In this document: piece by piece, positions 24,546-31,078 of the stretch | How positions within the stretch are numbered: position 1 is the first letter of the stretch | Layout of the letters: each line of letters opens with the position of its first letter | Source of the DNA: Burkholderiaceae bacterium | GTDB taxonomy: Bacteria; Pseudomonadota; Gammaproteobacteria; Burkholderiales; Burkholderiaceae_C | Assembly: GCA_026125795.1 (NCBI GenBank) | Contig: JAHCKM010000003.1 | Coordinates: 1-64,000, forward strand | Length of the DNA: 64,000 bases | Direction: 5' to 3' | Notes under the pieces: model-generated | The model's database searches: none | What the model saw: only the letters and a program-made list of their open reading frames with translations | Told to the model about the DNA's origin: nothing | Translations under genes and position numbers: made by a program

Positions 24546-25340
24546 ACGATGAAGATCGGCAAGTCGACGGTGCCGCGCACCGCGATCAGCACGTCGGACG
24601 AGCACAGCATCACCGTGCGCGGGCACGACCTGTGCCAGGAGCTGATCGGCCACACGTCGTTCAGCGCGTACTTCTGGCTGCTGCTCACCGGCCAGCAGCC
24701 GAATGCGGCGCAGCTCGCGGTGCTCGACGCCACGCTGGTGGCCATCGCCGAGCACGGTTTCGTGCCGAGCGTGCAGGCCGCGCGCATGACGCTGGCCGCC
24801 GCACCCGATGCGCTGCAAGGCGCCGTGGCTGCGGGCATCCTCGGCTGCGGCAGCGTGATCCTGGGCGCGTCGGAAACCGCAGGGCGCCTGTTCGACGAGA
24901 TCCATCGCGAGGCCGAAACACGCGGCGCGCTGCCGGCTGCTGCGGCCACGGTGGTGGAACGCTGGCGCGCCGCCGGGCAGACGGTGCCCGGCTACGGCCA
25001 CCCGCTGCACAAGGAACGCGATCCGCGCGTCGCGGCACTGTTTCGCGTGGCACAGCAAGCGGGCGTGGACCAGCGCTTTGTGCAGATCGCCGAAGCGGTG
25101 GAGCAGGTGATCCCCGAGACCGTCGGCAAGGACTTGAAGCTCAACGTCTCGGCCGCGATCCCGGCGGTGCTGCTGGGCGCCGGATTTCCTCTGGCGGCGC
25201 TGCGCGGCGTGCCGATCCTGGCGCGCACCGCGAGCCTGATCGCACATCTGAACGAAGAACTGTCCGTGGCCAGCGGCTTCGCGCTGTCGTACCAGGCCAC
25301 GCGCGAGTTGATCTACGACGGCGAGAAATCCGAGCCATGA
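24540..25340 (+). CDS. citryl-CoA-lyase-like protein (short citrate synthase fold)
   Basis: This is a 266-residue protein of the citrate synthase superfamily, much shorter than true citrate synthase (about 430). GYGHPLH (residues 151-157) with DPR (161-163) keeps the His/Arg CoA-citrate motif. The usual small-domain substrate His segment is replaced by AGILGCGSVILGAS, as in citryl-CoA lyases, which split citryl-CoA into acetyl-CoA and oxaloacetate. Two starts are possible: ATG 24540, inside a strong hairpin, or ATG 24549 just after it; neither has a clear ribosome site. The stop overlaps the CoA-transferase start (ATGA). Confidence 0.75.
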   Translation: MPTMKIGKSTVPRTAISTSDEHSITVRGHDLCQELIGHTSFSAYFWLLLTGQQPNAAQLAVLDATLVAIAEHGFVPSVQAARMTLAAAPDALQGAVAAGILGCGSVILGASETAGRLFDEIHREAETRGALPAAAATVVERWRAAGQTVPGYGHPLHKERDPRVAALFRVAQQAGVDQRFVQIAEAVEQVIPETVGKDLKLNVSAAIPAVLLGAGFPLAALRGVPILARTASLIAHLNEELSVASGFALSYQATRELIYDGEKSEP

Positions 25341-26527
25341 CCGGTGTGCTCGCCGGCGTGCGCGTGCTCGAGCACGGTACCTTCATCACCGGGCCGGCGG
25401 CGGCGATGCTGCTGGCCGACCTCGGCGCCGATGTGGTCAAGGTGGAGCAGCCCGAGGGCGATCCGTTCCGTGCCTTCCGCGGCGGCACCTACAGCCCGCA
25501 CTACCAGACCTACAACCGCAACAAGAAGAGCGTGCGGCTCGACACGCGCAAGCCCGACGACCTCGCGCTGTTTCACAAGCTGGTCGGCGAGGCCGACGTC
25601 TACATCCAGAACTTCCGTCCCGGCGTGGCCGAGAAGATCGGCGCCGGCGAGACGCGCCTGCGCGCGCTGAACCCGCAGTTGATCTATTGCGCGATCAGTG
25701 GCTTCGGCCCCGACGGACCGGCTGCACAACGGCCAAGCTACGACTCGGTGGCGCAAGCCGCCAGCGGATTCCTCAAGCTGCTCGTCAACCCGGCGAATCC
25801 GCGGGTGGTCGGCCCGGCGCTGGCCGATGCGATCACCGGCTTCTACGCCGCCTACGGCATCCTCGGCGCGCTGTATGAGCGCGAGCGCGCGTCGTCGCCC
25901 CCCGGGCACCGGGATCGTGAAGGTGGCGCCCGCGGCCGCCGCGTTGAAGTGTCGATGTTCGAAGCGATGACGCATTTCAACCTCGACGCCTTCACCCACC
26001 TGTTCAGCGAGGGCGAGGTGATGGGTCCGTACAGCCGCCCCAGCGTGTCGCAGAGTTATGTGCTGCGCTGCGCCGACGGCAAGTGGATCGCGTTGCACAT
26101 GAGCTCGCCGCCCAAGTTCTGGCAGGGGCTGGCCCAGGCGATCGACCAGCCCGATCTTTTCGACGACGCGCGCTTCGCCACGCGCGAGGCACGCATTCAG
26201 AACCAGGACGTGCTGATCGACGTGCTCGGCAGCCACTTCGCCAGGCACGACCGCGCCGAGTGGTGCCGCCGGCTGCAGGCGCTCGACGTGCCGCATGCGC
26301 CGATGTACGACACGAACGAGGTGCCCGACGATGCGCAGGCCCGCCACCTGCAGCTGTTCGTCGACGCGCCGCATCCGGGCGAGCCGGGAAAGCGCTGGAC
26401 CACGGTGCGTTCGCCGGTGAGCTTCGATGGCCGGCGCGCGCTGCAGGTGACGGCGCCGCCGCTGCTGGGCGACCACGATGCCGCGCTGCGCACCGGCGCG
26501 TCGCTGTGGTCGTCGCAACGCGGCTGA
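25337..26527 (+). CDS. CaiB/BaiF-type (class III) CoA transferase
   Basis: This is a 396-residue family III CoA transferase. GVRVLEHGTFITGPAAAMLLADLGADVVKVE at the N-terminus is the family signature, and the catalytic Asp is expected in the QNFRPGVAEK-to-YCAISGFG stretch. An Arg/Gly-rich insertion (about residues 190-206) precedes the common RVEVSMFEA segment. It would move CoA onto a carboxylate, probably supplying the substrate of the lyase-like protein encoded just upstream, to which it is coupled by ATGA. Confidence 0.85.
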   Translation: MTGVLAGVRVLEHGTFITGPAAAMLLADLGADVVKVEQPEGDPFRAFRGGTYSPHYQTYNRNKKSVRLDTRKPDDLALFHKLVGEADVYIQNFRPGVAEKIGAGETRLRALNPQLIYCAISGFGPDGPAAQRPSYDSVAQAASGFLKLLVNPANPRVVGPALADAITGFYAAYGILGALYERERASSPPGHRDREGGARGRRVEVSMFEAMTHFNLDAFTHLFSEGEVMGPYSRPSVSQSYVLRCADGKWIALHMSSPPKFWQGLAQAIDQPDLFDDARFATREARIQNQDVLIDVLGSHFARHDRAEWCRRLQALDVPHAPMYDTNEVPDDAQARHLQLFVDAPHPGEPGKRWTTVRSPVSFDGRRALQVTAPPLLGDHDAALRTGASLWSSQRG

Positions 26528-26534
26528 CGTGTCG

Positions 26535-27104
26535 ATGCAGGCGCGTCCGCTGCGCATCGCGCTGCACATCGGCAGCCTGCGGCGTGCTGCCTGGAGCCGG
26601 CGCATCGCCGAGGAGCTGATCGGCGTGTCGCCGCCGGCGCTGCAACTGCAACCGGTGCCGATCGGCGAACTGCCGCTGTACAACGCCGACCTCGAGACCG
26701 ACACGCCGCCGCCGGCCTGGACCGCCTACCGCGATCAGGTCGCGGGCTCCGACGCACTGCTGTTCGTGACGCCGGAATACAACCGCTCGATGCCGGGCGC
26801 CCTGAAGAACGCCATCGACGTCGCGTCGCGCCCGTACGGCAAGAACGTTTACAACGGCAAGCCGGCCGCCATCGTGTCGTTGAGCACCGGGCCGCTCGGC
26901 GGCGTGGCCGCCAACCACGACGTGCGGCGCTCGCTGGTCACGCTCAACGCCGCCAGCATGGCGCACCCCGAGATGTTCCTGAGCCAGGTGAACAAGCTGT
27001 TCGAAGGGCCCGACGGCGCGGGTGCGCTGAACCCGGGCACGCGCGAGTTCCTGGCCAAGTTTCTCGCCGCGTTCGACACCTGGGCACGGCGCTTCGTCTG
27101 CTGA
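26535..27104 (+). CDS. NADPH-dependent FMN reductase (second copy type)
   Basis: This is a 189-residue flavodoxin-like reductase. HIGSLRRAAWSRRIAEEL (about residues 12-29) forms the FMN phosphate loop and TPEYNRSMPGALKNAIDV (about 80-97) the second flavin motif. It is related to, but clearly diverged from, the reductase at 17484. GTG 26529 is an alternative start, two codons earlier. It lies 7 bp after the CoA transferase and is likely the last gene of the dioxygenase operon. It could reduce flavin for a monooxygenase encoded elsewhere or protect against quinone intermediates. Confidence 0.82.
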   Translation: MQARPLRIALHIGSLRRAAWSRRIAEELIGVSPPALQLQPVPIGELPLYNADLETDTPPPAWTAYRDQVAGSDALLFVTPEYNRSMPGALKNAIDVASRPYGKNVYNGKPAAIVSLSTGPLGGVAANHDVRRSLVTLNAASMAHPEMFLSQVNKLFEGPDGAGALNPGTREFLAKFLAAFDTWARRFVC

Positions 27105-27155
27105 TACCGCTTGAGCCCTGCGCCCGCGCGCCGAAGGGAGCGCGGCTCGCCGACG

Positions 27156-27293
27156 CTACTTCTTCTCGGGCCGGGTGGCGGTCTTGTCCGGCGCGGCCTT
27201 CGGCGCGTCCCCGATCACCGTCTTGAGCGGACAGACCGAGAAGGCGGGGCACTTCTTGCACCCGGCAACGACTGCGATCGGGCACAGCGTCAT
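27156..27293 (-). CDS. 45-residue Cys-rich small protein
   Basis: This short gene begins ATG 27293, with GAGGAG 6 bp ahead, and ends TAG 27156. The product starts MTLCPIAVVAGCKKCPAF and ends in a Lys/Pro-rich tail. Four Cys at residues 4, 12, 15 and 21 (C-x7-C-x2-C-x5-C) suggest metal or iron-sulfur binding. From memory, similar very short proteins occur in other proteobacteria without a function; I cannot check this. It diverges from the first hsp20 gene and converges on the FMN reductase. Confidence 0.65.
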   Translation of the reverse strand: MTLCPIAVVAGCKKCPAFSVCPLKTVIGDAPKAAPDKTATRPEKK

Positions 27294-27340
27294 GGTGGCT
27301 CCTCGCTGAGATCCGGCGGCCAGCATACGCCCGTTCGTCC

Positions 27341-27369
27341 CTTGAAAACATCCGGCCTGCGTCTATGTT
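27341..27369 (+). promoter_or_regulatory. sigma32-like promoter of the first hsp20 gene
   Basis: CTTGAAA (27341-27347), then a 14-bp spacer and TCTATGTT (27362-27369). The -35 element is an exact heat-shock sigma32 motif; the -10 is a weaker match. The same arrangement and spacing recur before the second hsp20 gene at 28060. Confidence 0.6.
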
Positions 27370-27477
27370 CTTGGGACGATCCCGGTCGGCGCCACCGGCC
27401 CGGCCGCCGGCATGGACGGCGAGCCCGGCGCGATGCGGCGCCGCCCGTCTTCGCCAACCCCTTCAAGGAGCACTCGA

Positions 27478-27990
27478 ATGAAGACCTTCGACGATCTCCG
27501 CCAGGGCGTTGCGTCCTGGCGCGATTCGCTGGCCGATGGGTGGGAGCGGCTGCGCCGCTCGGCGGCCGGCACGCTGACGCGATTCCGACCCGGCGGCAAG
27601 ACCGACCTACCGGCACGCCACGAGAGCGATGACGACAACAGCCTGGCCGGCATGGGCTGGGCGCTGTTGGGCGGCGACGTGTTCGAAGACCAGCGCCGCA
27701 TCGTCGTGCGCCTGGAAGCACCGGGGCTCGAGAAGCAGGACTTCGACATCCAGGTCATGCACGACACGCTGGTGGTGTCCGGCGACAAACGCTTCGAGCG
27801 CGAGGAGGGCGACGGCCGCTGGCGTCTCGTGCAGTGTGCGTACGGCAGCTTCCAGCGCCGCTTCGATCTGCCGGCGCCGGTGCAGGCCGACCACGCCAAG
27901 GCCACTTATCGCAACGGCGTGCTGCGCATCGAGCTGCGCAAGCTCCATCCGCAGGCGCCCGCGGCGGTGCGGACGATCCCGGTGCACTGA
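27478..27990 (+). CDS. Hsp20/alpha-crystallin small heat shock protein
   Basis: This is a 170-residue small heat shock protein. An N-terminal arm of about 55 residues precedes the alpha-crystallin domain (about 65-155), seen in IVVRLEAPGLEKQDFDIQV and YRNGVLRIEL. A C-terminal extension has the sequence RTIPVH, containing an I-x-V-like anchor. It is an ATP-independent holdase. AAGGAG lies 7 bp before ATG 27478, and a sigma32-like promoter lies 109 bp upstream. It is the first of three hsp20 genes in a row. Confidence 0.85.
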   Translation: MKTFDDLRQGVASWRDSLADGWERLRRSAAGTLTRFRPGGKTDLPARHESDDDNSLAGMGWALLGGDVFEDQRRIVVRLEAPGLEKQDFDIQVMHDTLVVSGDKRFEREEGDGRWRLVQCAYGSFQRRFDLPAPVQADHAKATYRNGVLRIELRKLHPQAPAAVRTIPVH

Positions 27991-28059
27991 TGCCGCCGTC
28001 AGGGCAGCGGCGCAACGCCGCCTGTGTCATGCGGCGTTGCGAAATCGCAAACCGGGGCT

Positions 28060-28088
28060 CTTGAAATCAACGCGGGGTTTCTTATCTT
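28060..28088 (+). promoter_or_regulatory. sigma32-like promoter of the second hsp20 gene
   Basis: CTTGAAA (28060-28066), a 14-bp spacer and CTTATCTT (28081-28088). It mirrors the site at 27341 in motif and spacing and lies 66 bp before the second hsp20 start. Confidence 0.6.
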
Positions 28089-28153
28089 CGCAGTGCGGGA
28101 GACATCCGGCACCCGACGGACAGAGCCCCGCCCCAATCTGAACGGAGGTTCTC

Positions 28154-28606
28154 ATGTACGAATCGTTGCTGAACTACCCGAACAGCCTGTTCGGCCAATT
28201 CGAGCGCCTGCGTCGTGAGCTTGACGATGCGTTCGGCGTCTCGGGACTGCCGAGCAGCATCCGCTCGGTGGCCGCGGGCGAGCTGCCGGCGATCAACGTC
28301 GGCCGCACCGCCAACAGCGTGGAGGTCTACGCCTTCGCCCCCGGGCTTGATGCGTCGAAGGTCGACGTCACGATCGACCGCGGCGTGCTGCGCATCACCG
28401 GCGAACGGGCCTCGGCACTGCCCGAGCGGCGCGAGGGCGTCACGGTGTATGCGCAGGAGCGCGGCGCCGGCCGTTTCACACGCGCGGTGGCCTTGCCCGA
28501 TGACGTCGATCCGGCGCATGTGAACGCGGCCTATCGCGATGGCGTGCTGGTGATCAGCATCGCACGACGCGAAGCCGCCCAACCCAAGCGCATCACCGTG
28601 CAGTGA
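28154..28606 (+). CDS. Hsp20/alpha-crystallin small heat shock protein (IbpA-like size)
   Basis: This is a 150-residue small heat shock protein. The N-terminal arm LNYPNSLFGQFERLRREL precedes the alpha-crystallin domain (about residues 43-140), with YAFAPGLDASKVDV and YRDGVLVISI. It ends in KRITVQ, an I-x-V type tail. ATG 28154 follows GGAGG at the usual distance. It has its own sigma32-like promoter and is followed after 34 bp by a third hsp20 gene, likely co-transcribed. Confidence 0.88.
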   Translation: MYESLLNYPNSLFGQFERLRRELDDAFGVSGLPSSIRSVAAGELPAINVGRTANSVEVYAFAPGLDASKVDVTIDRGVLRITGERASALPERREGVTVYAQERGAGRFTRAVALPDDVDPAHVNAAYRDGVLVISIARREAAQPKRITVQ

Positions 28607-28640
28607 CGCGTGCCACGTATCGAGACCCAGGAGTGACACC

Positions 28641-29021
28641 ATGAGCGAGACCCAAACCCCCGCCACGCGGTCGAGCGAGGCACAAGCGCAACGCGCCGTG
28701 ATGCCCGCGGTCGACGTGTTCGAAGACAGCATCGGCATCACGCTGCTGGCCGACATGCCCGGCGTGCCGCGCGACCGGCTCAACGTGAAGGTCGAAGCTG
28801 AGACGCTGTCGATCGAAGGCGAGGTCGCGACGCAGACCCCCGACGGCTTGGAGGCTGTCTACGCCGAGGTGCGCGTGCCGCGCTACCGCCGCACCTTCAC
28901 GCTCAGCCGCGAGCTCGACACGTCGAAGGTCGAGGCCAATCTGAAGGATGGCGTGCTGAAGCTGCGCATTCCGAAGCAGGCGCATGCGCAGCCGCGCCGC
29001 ATCGAGGTGCAGGTGGGCTGA
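28641..29021 (+). CDS. Hsp20/alpha-crystallin small heat shock protein (short)
   Basis: This is a 126-residue small heat shock protein with a short N-terminal arm. The alpha-crystallin domain (about residues 25-118) contains LLADMPGVPRDRLNVKVE, YRRTFTLSREL and LKDGVLKLRIPK, and the C-terminus ends RRIEVQVG with an I-x-V motif. CAGGAG precedes the ATG. It probably shares the message of the 150-residue Hsp20; a strong terminator follows 48 bp after its stop. Heterooligomers of the three proteins are plausible. Confidence 0.88.
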   Translation: MSETQTPATRSSEAQAQRAVMPAVDVFEDSIGITLLADMPGVPRDRLNVKVEAETLSIEGEVATQTPDGLEAVYAEVRVPRYRRTFTLSRELDTSKVEANLKDGVLKLRIPKQAHAQPRRIEVQVG

Positions 29022-29068
29022 TCGCAAAGCAGCGCCACAGGGCCTGAGGTCAGGCCCAAACCAGAACG

Positions 29069-29094
29069 GGCCCGACACGCGTCGGGCCTTTTTT
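29069..29094 (+). terminator. rho-independent terminator after the hsp20 genes
   Basis: GGCCCGAC (29069-29076) pairs with GTCGGGCC (29081-29088) around a 4-nt loop and is followed by six T. A second perfect hairpin, GGCCTGA-GG-TCAGGCC, sits just upstream at 29041-29056. Confidence 0.92.
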
Positions 29095-29108
29095 GTCGCT
29101 TGCGCGCT

Positions 29109-29342
29109 CTATCCGCCGCCGATGCCCTGCACCACCTTGCCCGTGCCGCCGCAGGTTGGGCAGGGCGCCCGGTTGACCTTGCCGCTGCCGCCGCAGCGCT
29201 GGCACACGGCCTCGCCGGCCCCTGGCGTGCCCGGGGCCGCCTCGTCACCCGGATCGAGGGCGGCGCCGGGGTCTTCTTCGCCGGCCACCGACGGGTTGGC
29301 GGGATTGTTCGCGCGCGAGCGCTCGGAAGTCTTGTGGGCCAT
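29109..29342 (-). CDS. small DnaJ-zinc-finger-like protein
   Basis: This is a 77-residue protein with a disordered Pro/Ala/Gly-rich N-terminal half and a C-terminal pair of CxxCxGxG-type repeats: CQRCGGSGKV and CPTCGGTGKV. These match half of the DnaJ cysteine-rich zinc domain, enough to bind one zinc ion. There is no J domain. GGAGG lies 6 bp before ATG 29342. It converges on the hsp20 genes, so a role in protein folding or thiol stress is possible but not shown. Confidence 0.75.
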   Translation of the reverse strand: MAHKTSERSRANNPANPSVAGEEDPGAALDPGDEAAPGTPGAGEAVCQRCGGSGKVNRAPCPTCGGTGKVVQGIGGG

Positions 29343-29388
29343 GTGTGCCTCCAGGCTGCACAGCCCAGCGGGGCAACGCGCGTGCCGG

Positions 29389-30228
29389 TCAGACGATGCG
29401 CAGCTTGTAGAAGGCGGGATTGCGCGGCGCGCGCAGCTTCAGCGCGAGCAAGCGGCGCTCCAGCAGCGTGCCGATCATCAGGTTGCGGTGCGTCTTGGAA
29501 TTCGCCGGCACCACGGTCCACGGCGCCCACGGGGTGCCGGTGGCGCTGATCGCCGCGGCGTAGGCGCCCTGGTAGTCGTCCCAGCGCTTGCGCACGTCGA
29601 GGTCGCCCACGTCGAACTTCCAGTGCTTGGTGCGGTCGTTCACACGCTCCTGCAGCCGCTCGCGCTGCTCGTCCTTGGAGATGTGCAGCATGAACTTGCA
29701 GATCACGGTGTTGTGCTCGGTGAGCATGCGCTCGAACTCGTTGATCTGCCGGTAGCGCGCGGCGATCTGCTCCTTGGTCAGCTGGCCGTTGACCACCGGC
29801 ACCAGCACGTCCTCGTAGTGGCTGCGGTTGAACACCACGATCTCGCCCGACCCCGGCACCGCGCGGTGGATGCGCCACCAGGGGTCGTGCGCGCGCTCGT
29901 CCTCCGTGGGCGCCTTCCAGCCCACGGTGCGCACGCCCAGCGGGCTCATGCGGCCGAACACCGCGCGCAGCGTGCCGTCCTTGCCGCTGGCATCCATGCC
30001 CTGCAGCACCACCAGGAGCTTGTAGCGCCGGTCGGCGTAGAACAGCATCTGCAGCACGTCGAGGCGGTCGGCCAGCGCGACCACGGCAACCTTGTCGCGC
30101 TCGCGGTCGCCCGAGGACAGCGGCTTGGCCGCCGGATCGATGGCGCCGAGCCGGAACTTGCGCGCCGGATCCGCGTGCTGGTAGGGGGCGATCAGCCGCT
30201 CGAGGTTCGTGCTCTTGTTCTTGGCCAT
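29389..30228 (-). CDS. ppk2: polyphosphate kinase 2 family protein
   Basis: This is a 279-residue PPK2-family kinase that transfers phosphate between polyphosphate and nucleotides. Walker A (GMDASGKDG) is at residues 77-85, FNRSHYEDVLVPVV (about 152-165) is the Walker B/Asp region, and the lid motif KFMLHISKDEQRERL follows. A one-domain protein of this length fits class I or III enzymes, which use polyphosphate to make ATP or GTP from diphosphates or monophosphates; the class cannot be fixed here. It fits the stress setting of its neighbours. Confidence 0.88.
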   Translation of the reverse strand: MAKNKSTNLERLIAPYQHADPARKFRLGAIDPAAKPLSSGDRERDKVAVVALADRLDVLQMLFYADRRYKLLVVLQGMDASGKDGTLRAVFGRMSPLGVRTVGWKAPTEDERAHDPWWRIHRAVPGSGEIVVFNRSHYEDVLVPVVNGQLTKEQIAARYRQINEFERMLTEHNTVICKFMLHISKDEQRERLQERVNDRTKHWKFDVGDLDVRKRWDDYQGAYAAAISATGTPWAPWTVVPANSKTHRNLMIGTLLERRLLALKLRAPRNPAFYKLRIV

Positions 30229-30290
30229 CGCGCGACCATAGCACCATGCGCCACGGCCCTGCGCCGCGCGTCGGGTCAGGCACGCTCCGG

Positions 30291-30878
30291 CTACGCGGGC
30301 CGGTGCCGCCCTTCGGTGCAGGGGTGCACGCGGGCTTTCAGCACGCGCCGCATGTGCGCGAGCGCACCCGCCTTGGCTTCTTCCGATTCAGCGGCGGTGC
30401 AATCCTGCGGCACCCACAACGCATAGCCGTGCAGGTAGGCGTCCATGGCGGTGAACAGCACGCAGTTGTCGGCGGCCAGCCCGGCGACGATCAGCTTCTT
30501 GCAGCGCAGCTGGCGCAGCAGCAGATCCAGCGGCGTCGAATAAAACGCCGAGTGCCGCGGCTTAAGGATCGTCAGGTCGGCGCGTCGCGGCTGCAGCACC
30601 CGCGCAATGCGCGCCGGCGCGCCGCGCATCGCGGCACAGCGCGCCCACACGGCCTTGAAGTCGGCTTGCCAGAGGCCGTAGTTGTCGTTGGCATAGATCG
30701 TCTGCACGCCGTCGCGCGCGGCGCGCCGGCGCAGCGCAGCCGTGGCGCGCGCGGCGGCCAGCGCCGCGGGTGCCATCGCCTCGGCCCCATCGAAATCCAG
30801 CGGGTTGATGAAGTCGATCAGCACCAGCACCGTCGGGCTCGGCGCCAGCGACGGCGTGCGAACGCGCGCGCCGCTCAC
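30291..30878 (-). CDS. isochorismatase-family cysteine hydrolase
   Basis: This is a 195-residue protein of the isochorismatase-like hydrolase family. The Asp of LVLIDFINPLDF (about residues 17-28), the Lys in ILKPRHSAFYSTPLD and the nucleophile Cys in VAGLAADNCVLFTAMDA (about 133-149) form the expected D-K-C triad. Substrate is unknown; relatives cleave nicotinamide or other amides. GTG 30878 overlaps the stop of the 27-codon leader gene (GTGA), which decides the start. It diverges from katE. Confidence 0.8.
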   Translation of the reverse strand: MSGARVRTPSLAPSPTVLVLIDFINPLDFDGAEAMAPAALAAARATAALRRRAARDGVQTIYANDNYGLWQADFKAVWARCAAMRGAPARIARVLQPRRADLTILKPRHSAFYSTPLDLLLRQLRCKKLIVAGLAADNCVLFTAMDAYLHGYALWVPQDCTAAESEEAKAGALAHMRRVLKARVHPCTEGRHRPA

Positions 30879-30958
30879 TTGTTCTTGCCGCTGGCCCCCG
30901 GTGCCGCACCGAACGGCGGGTCGCTGCTGCCGCGCGGCCCTGCAAGTCGATCGTTCAT
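30875..30958 (-). CDS. 27-residue leader peptide coupled to the hydrolase
   Basis: A 27-codon gene starts at ATG 30958 with AGGAG 6 bp ahead, the best ribosome site in this area, and ends TGA overlapping the hydrolase GTG start. The peptide starts MNDRLAGPRG, is Gly/Pro-rich and ends GKNK. It has no known motif. It may exist mainly to load ribosomes onto the downstream gene, which lacks its own clear ribosome site. Confidence 0.5.
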   Translation of the reverse strand: MNDRLAGPRGSSDPPFGAAPGASGKNK

Positions 30959-31078
30959 GACGGTCTCCTGTCGCGATCGCGCACAGCGCGGCAAGGCCCA
31001 TGCCCATCGGCCGGCGCGTGTGAGACGAGGGCGGAACACCGCTTGCTCGGAGCGGGCTCGCATTCAGGAGCAGTCCCC

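Noticed and set aside
31043-31078. Earlier ATG 31043 as the katE start
   Set aside because: No ribosome site precedes it, while AGGAG precedes ATG 31079 and the extra residues are not family-like.
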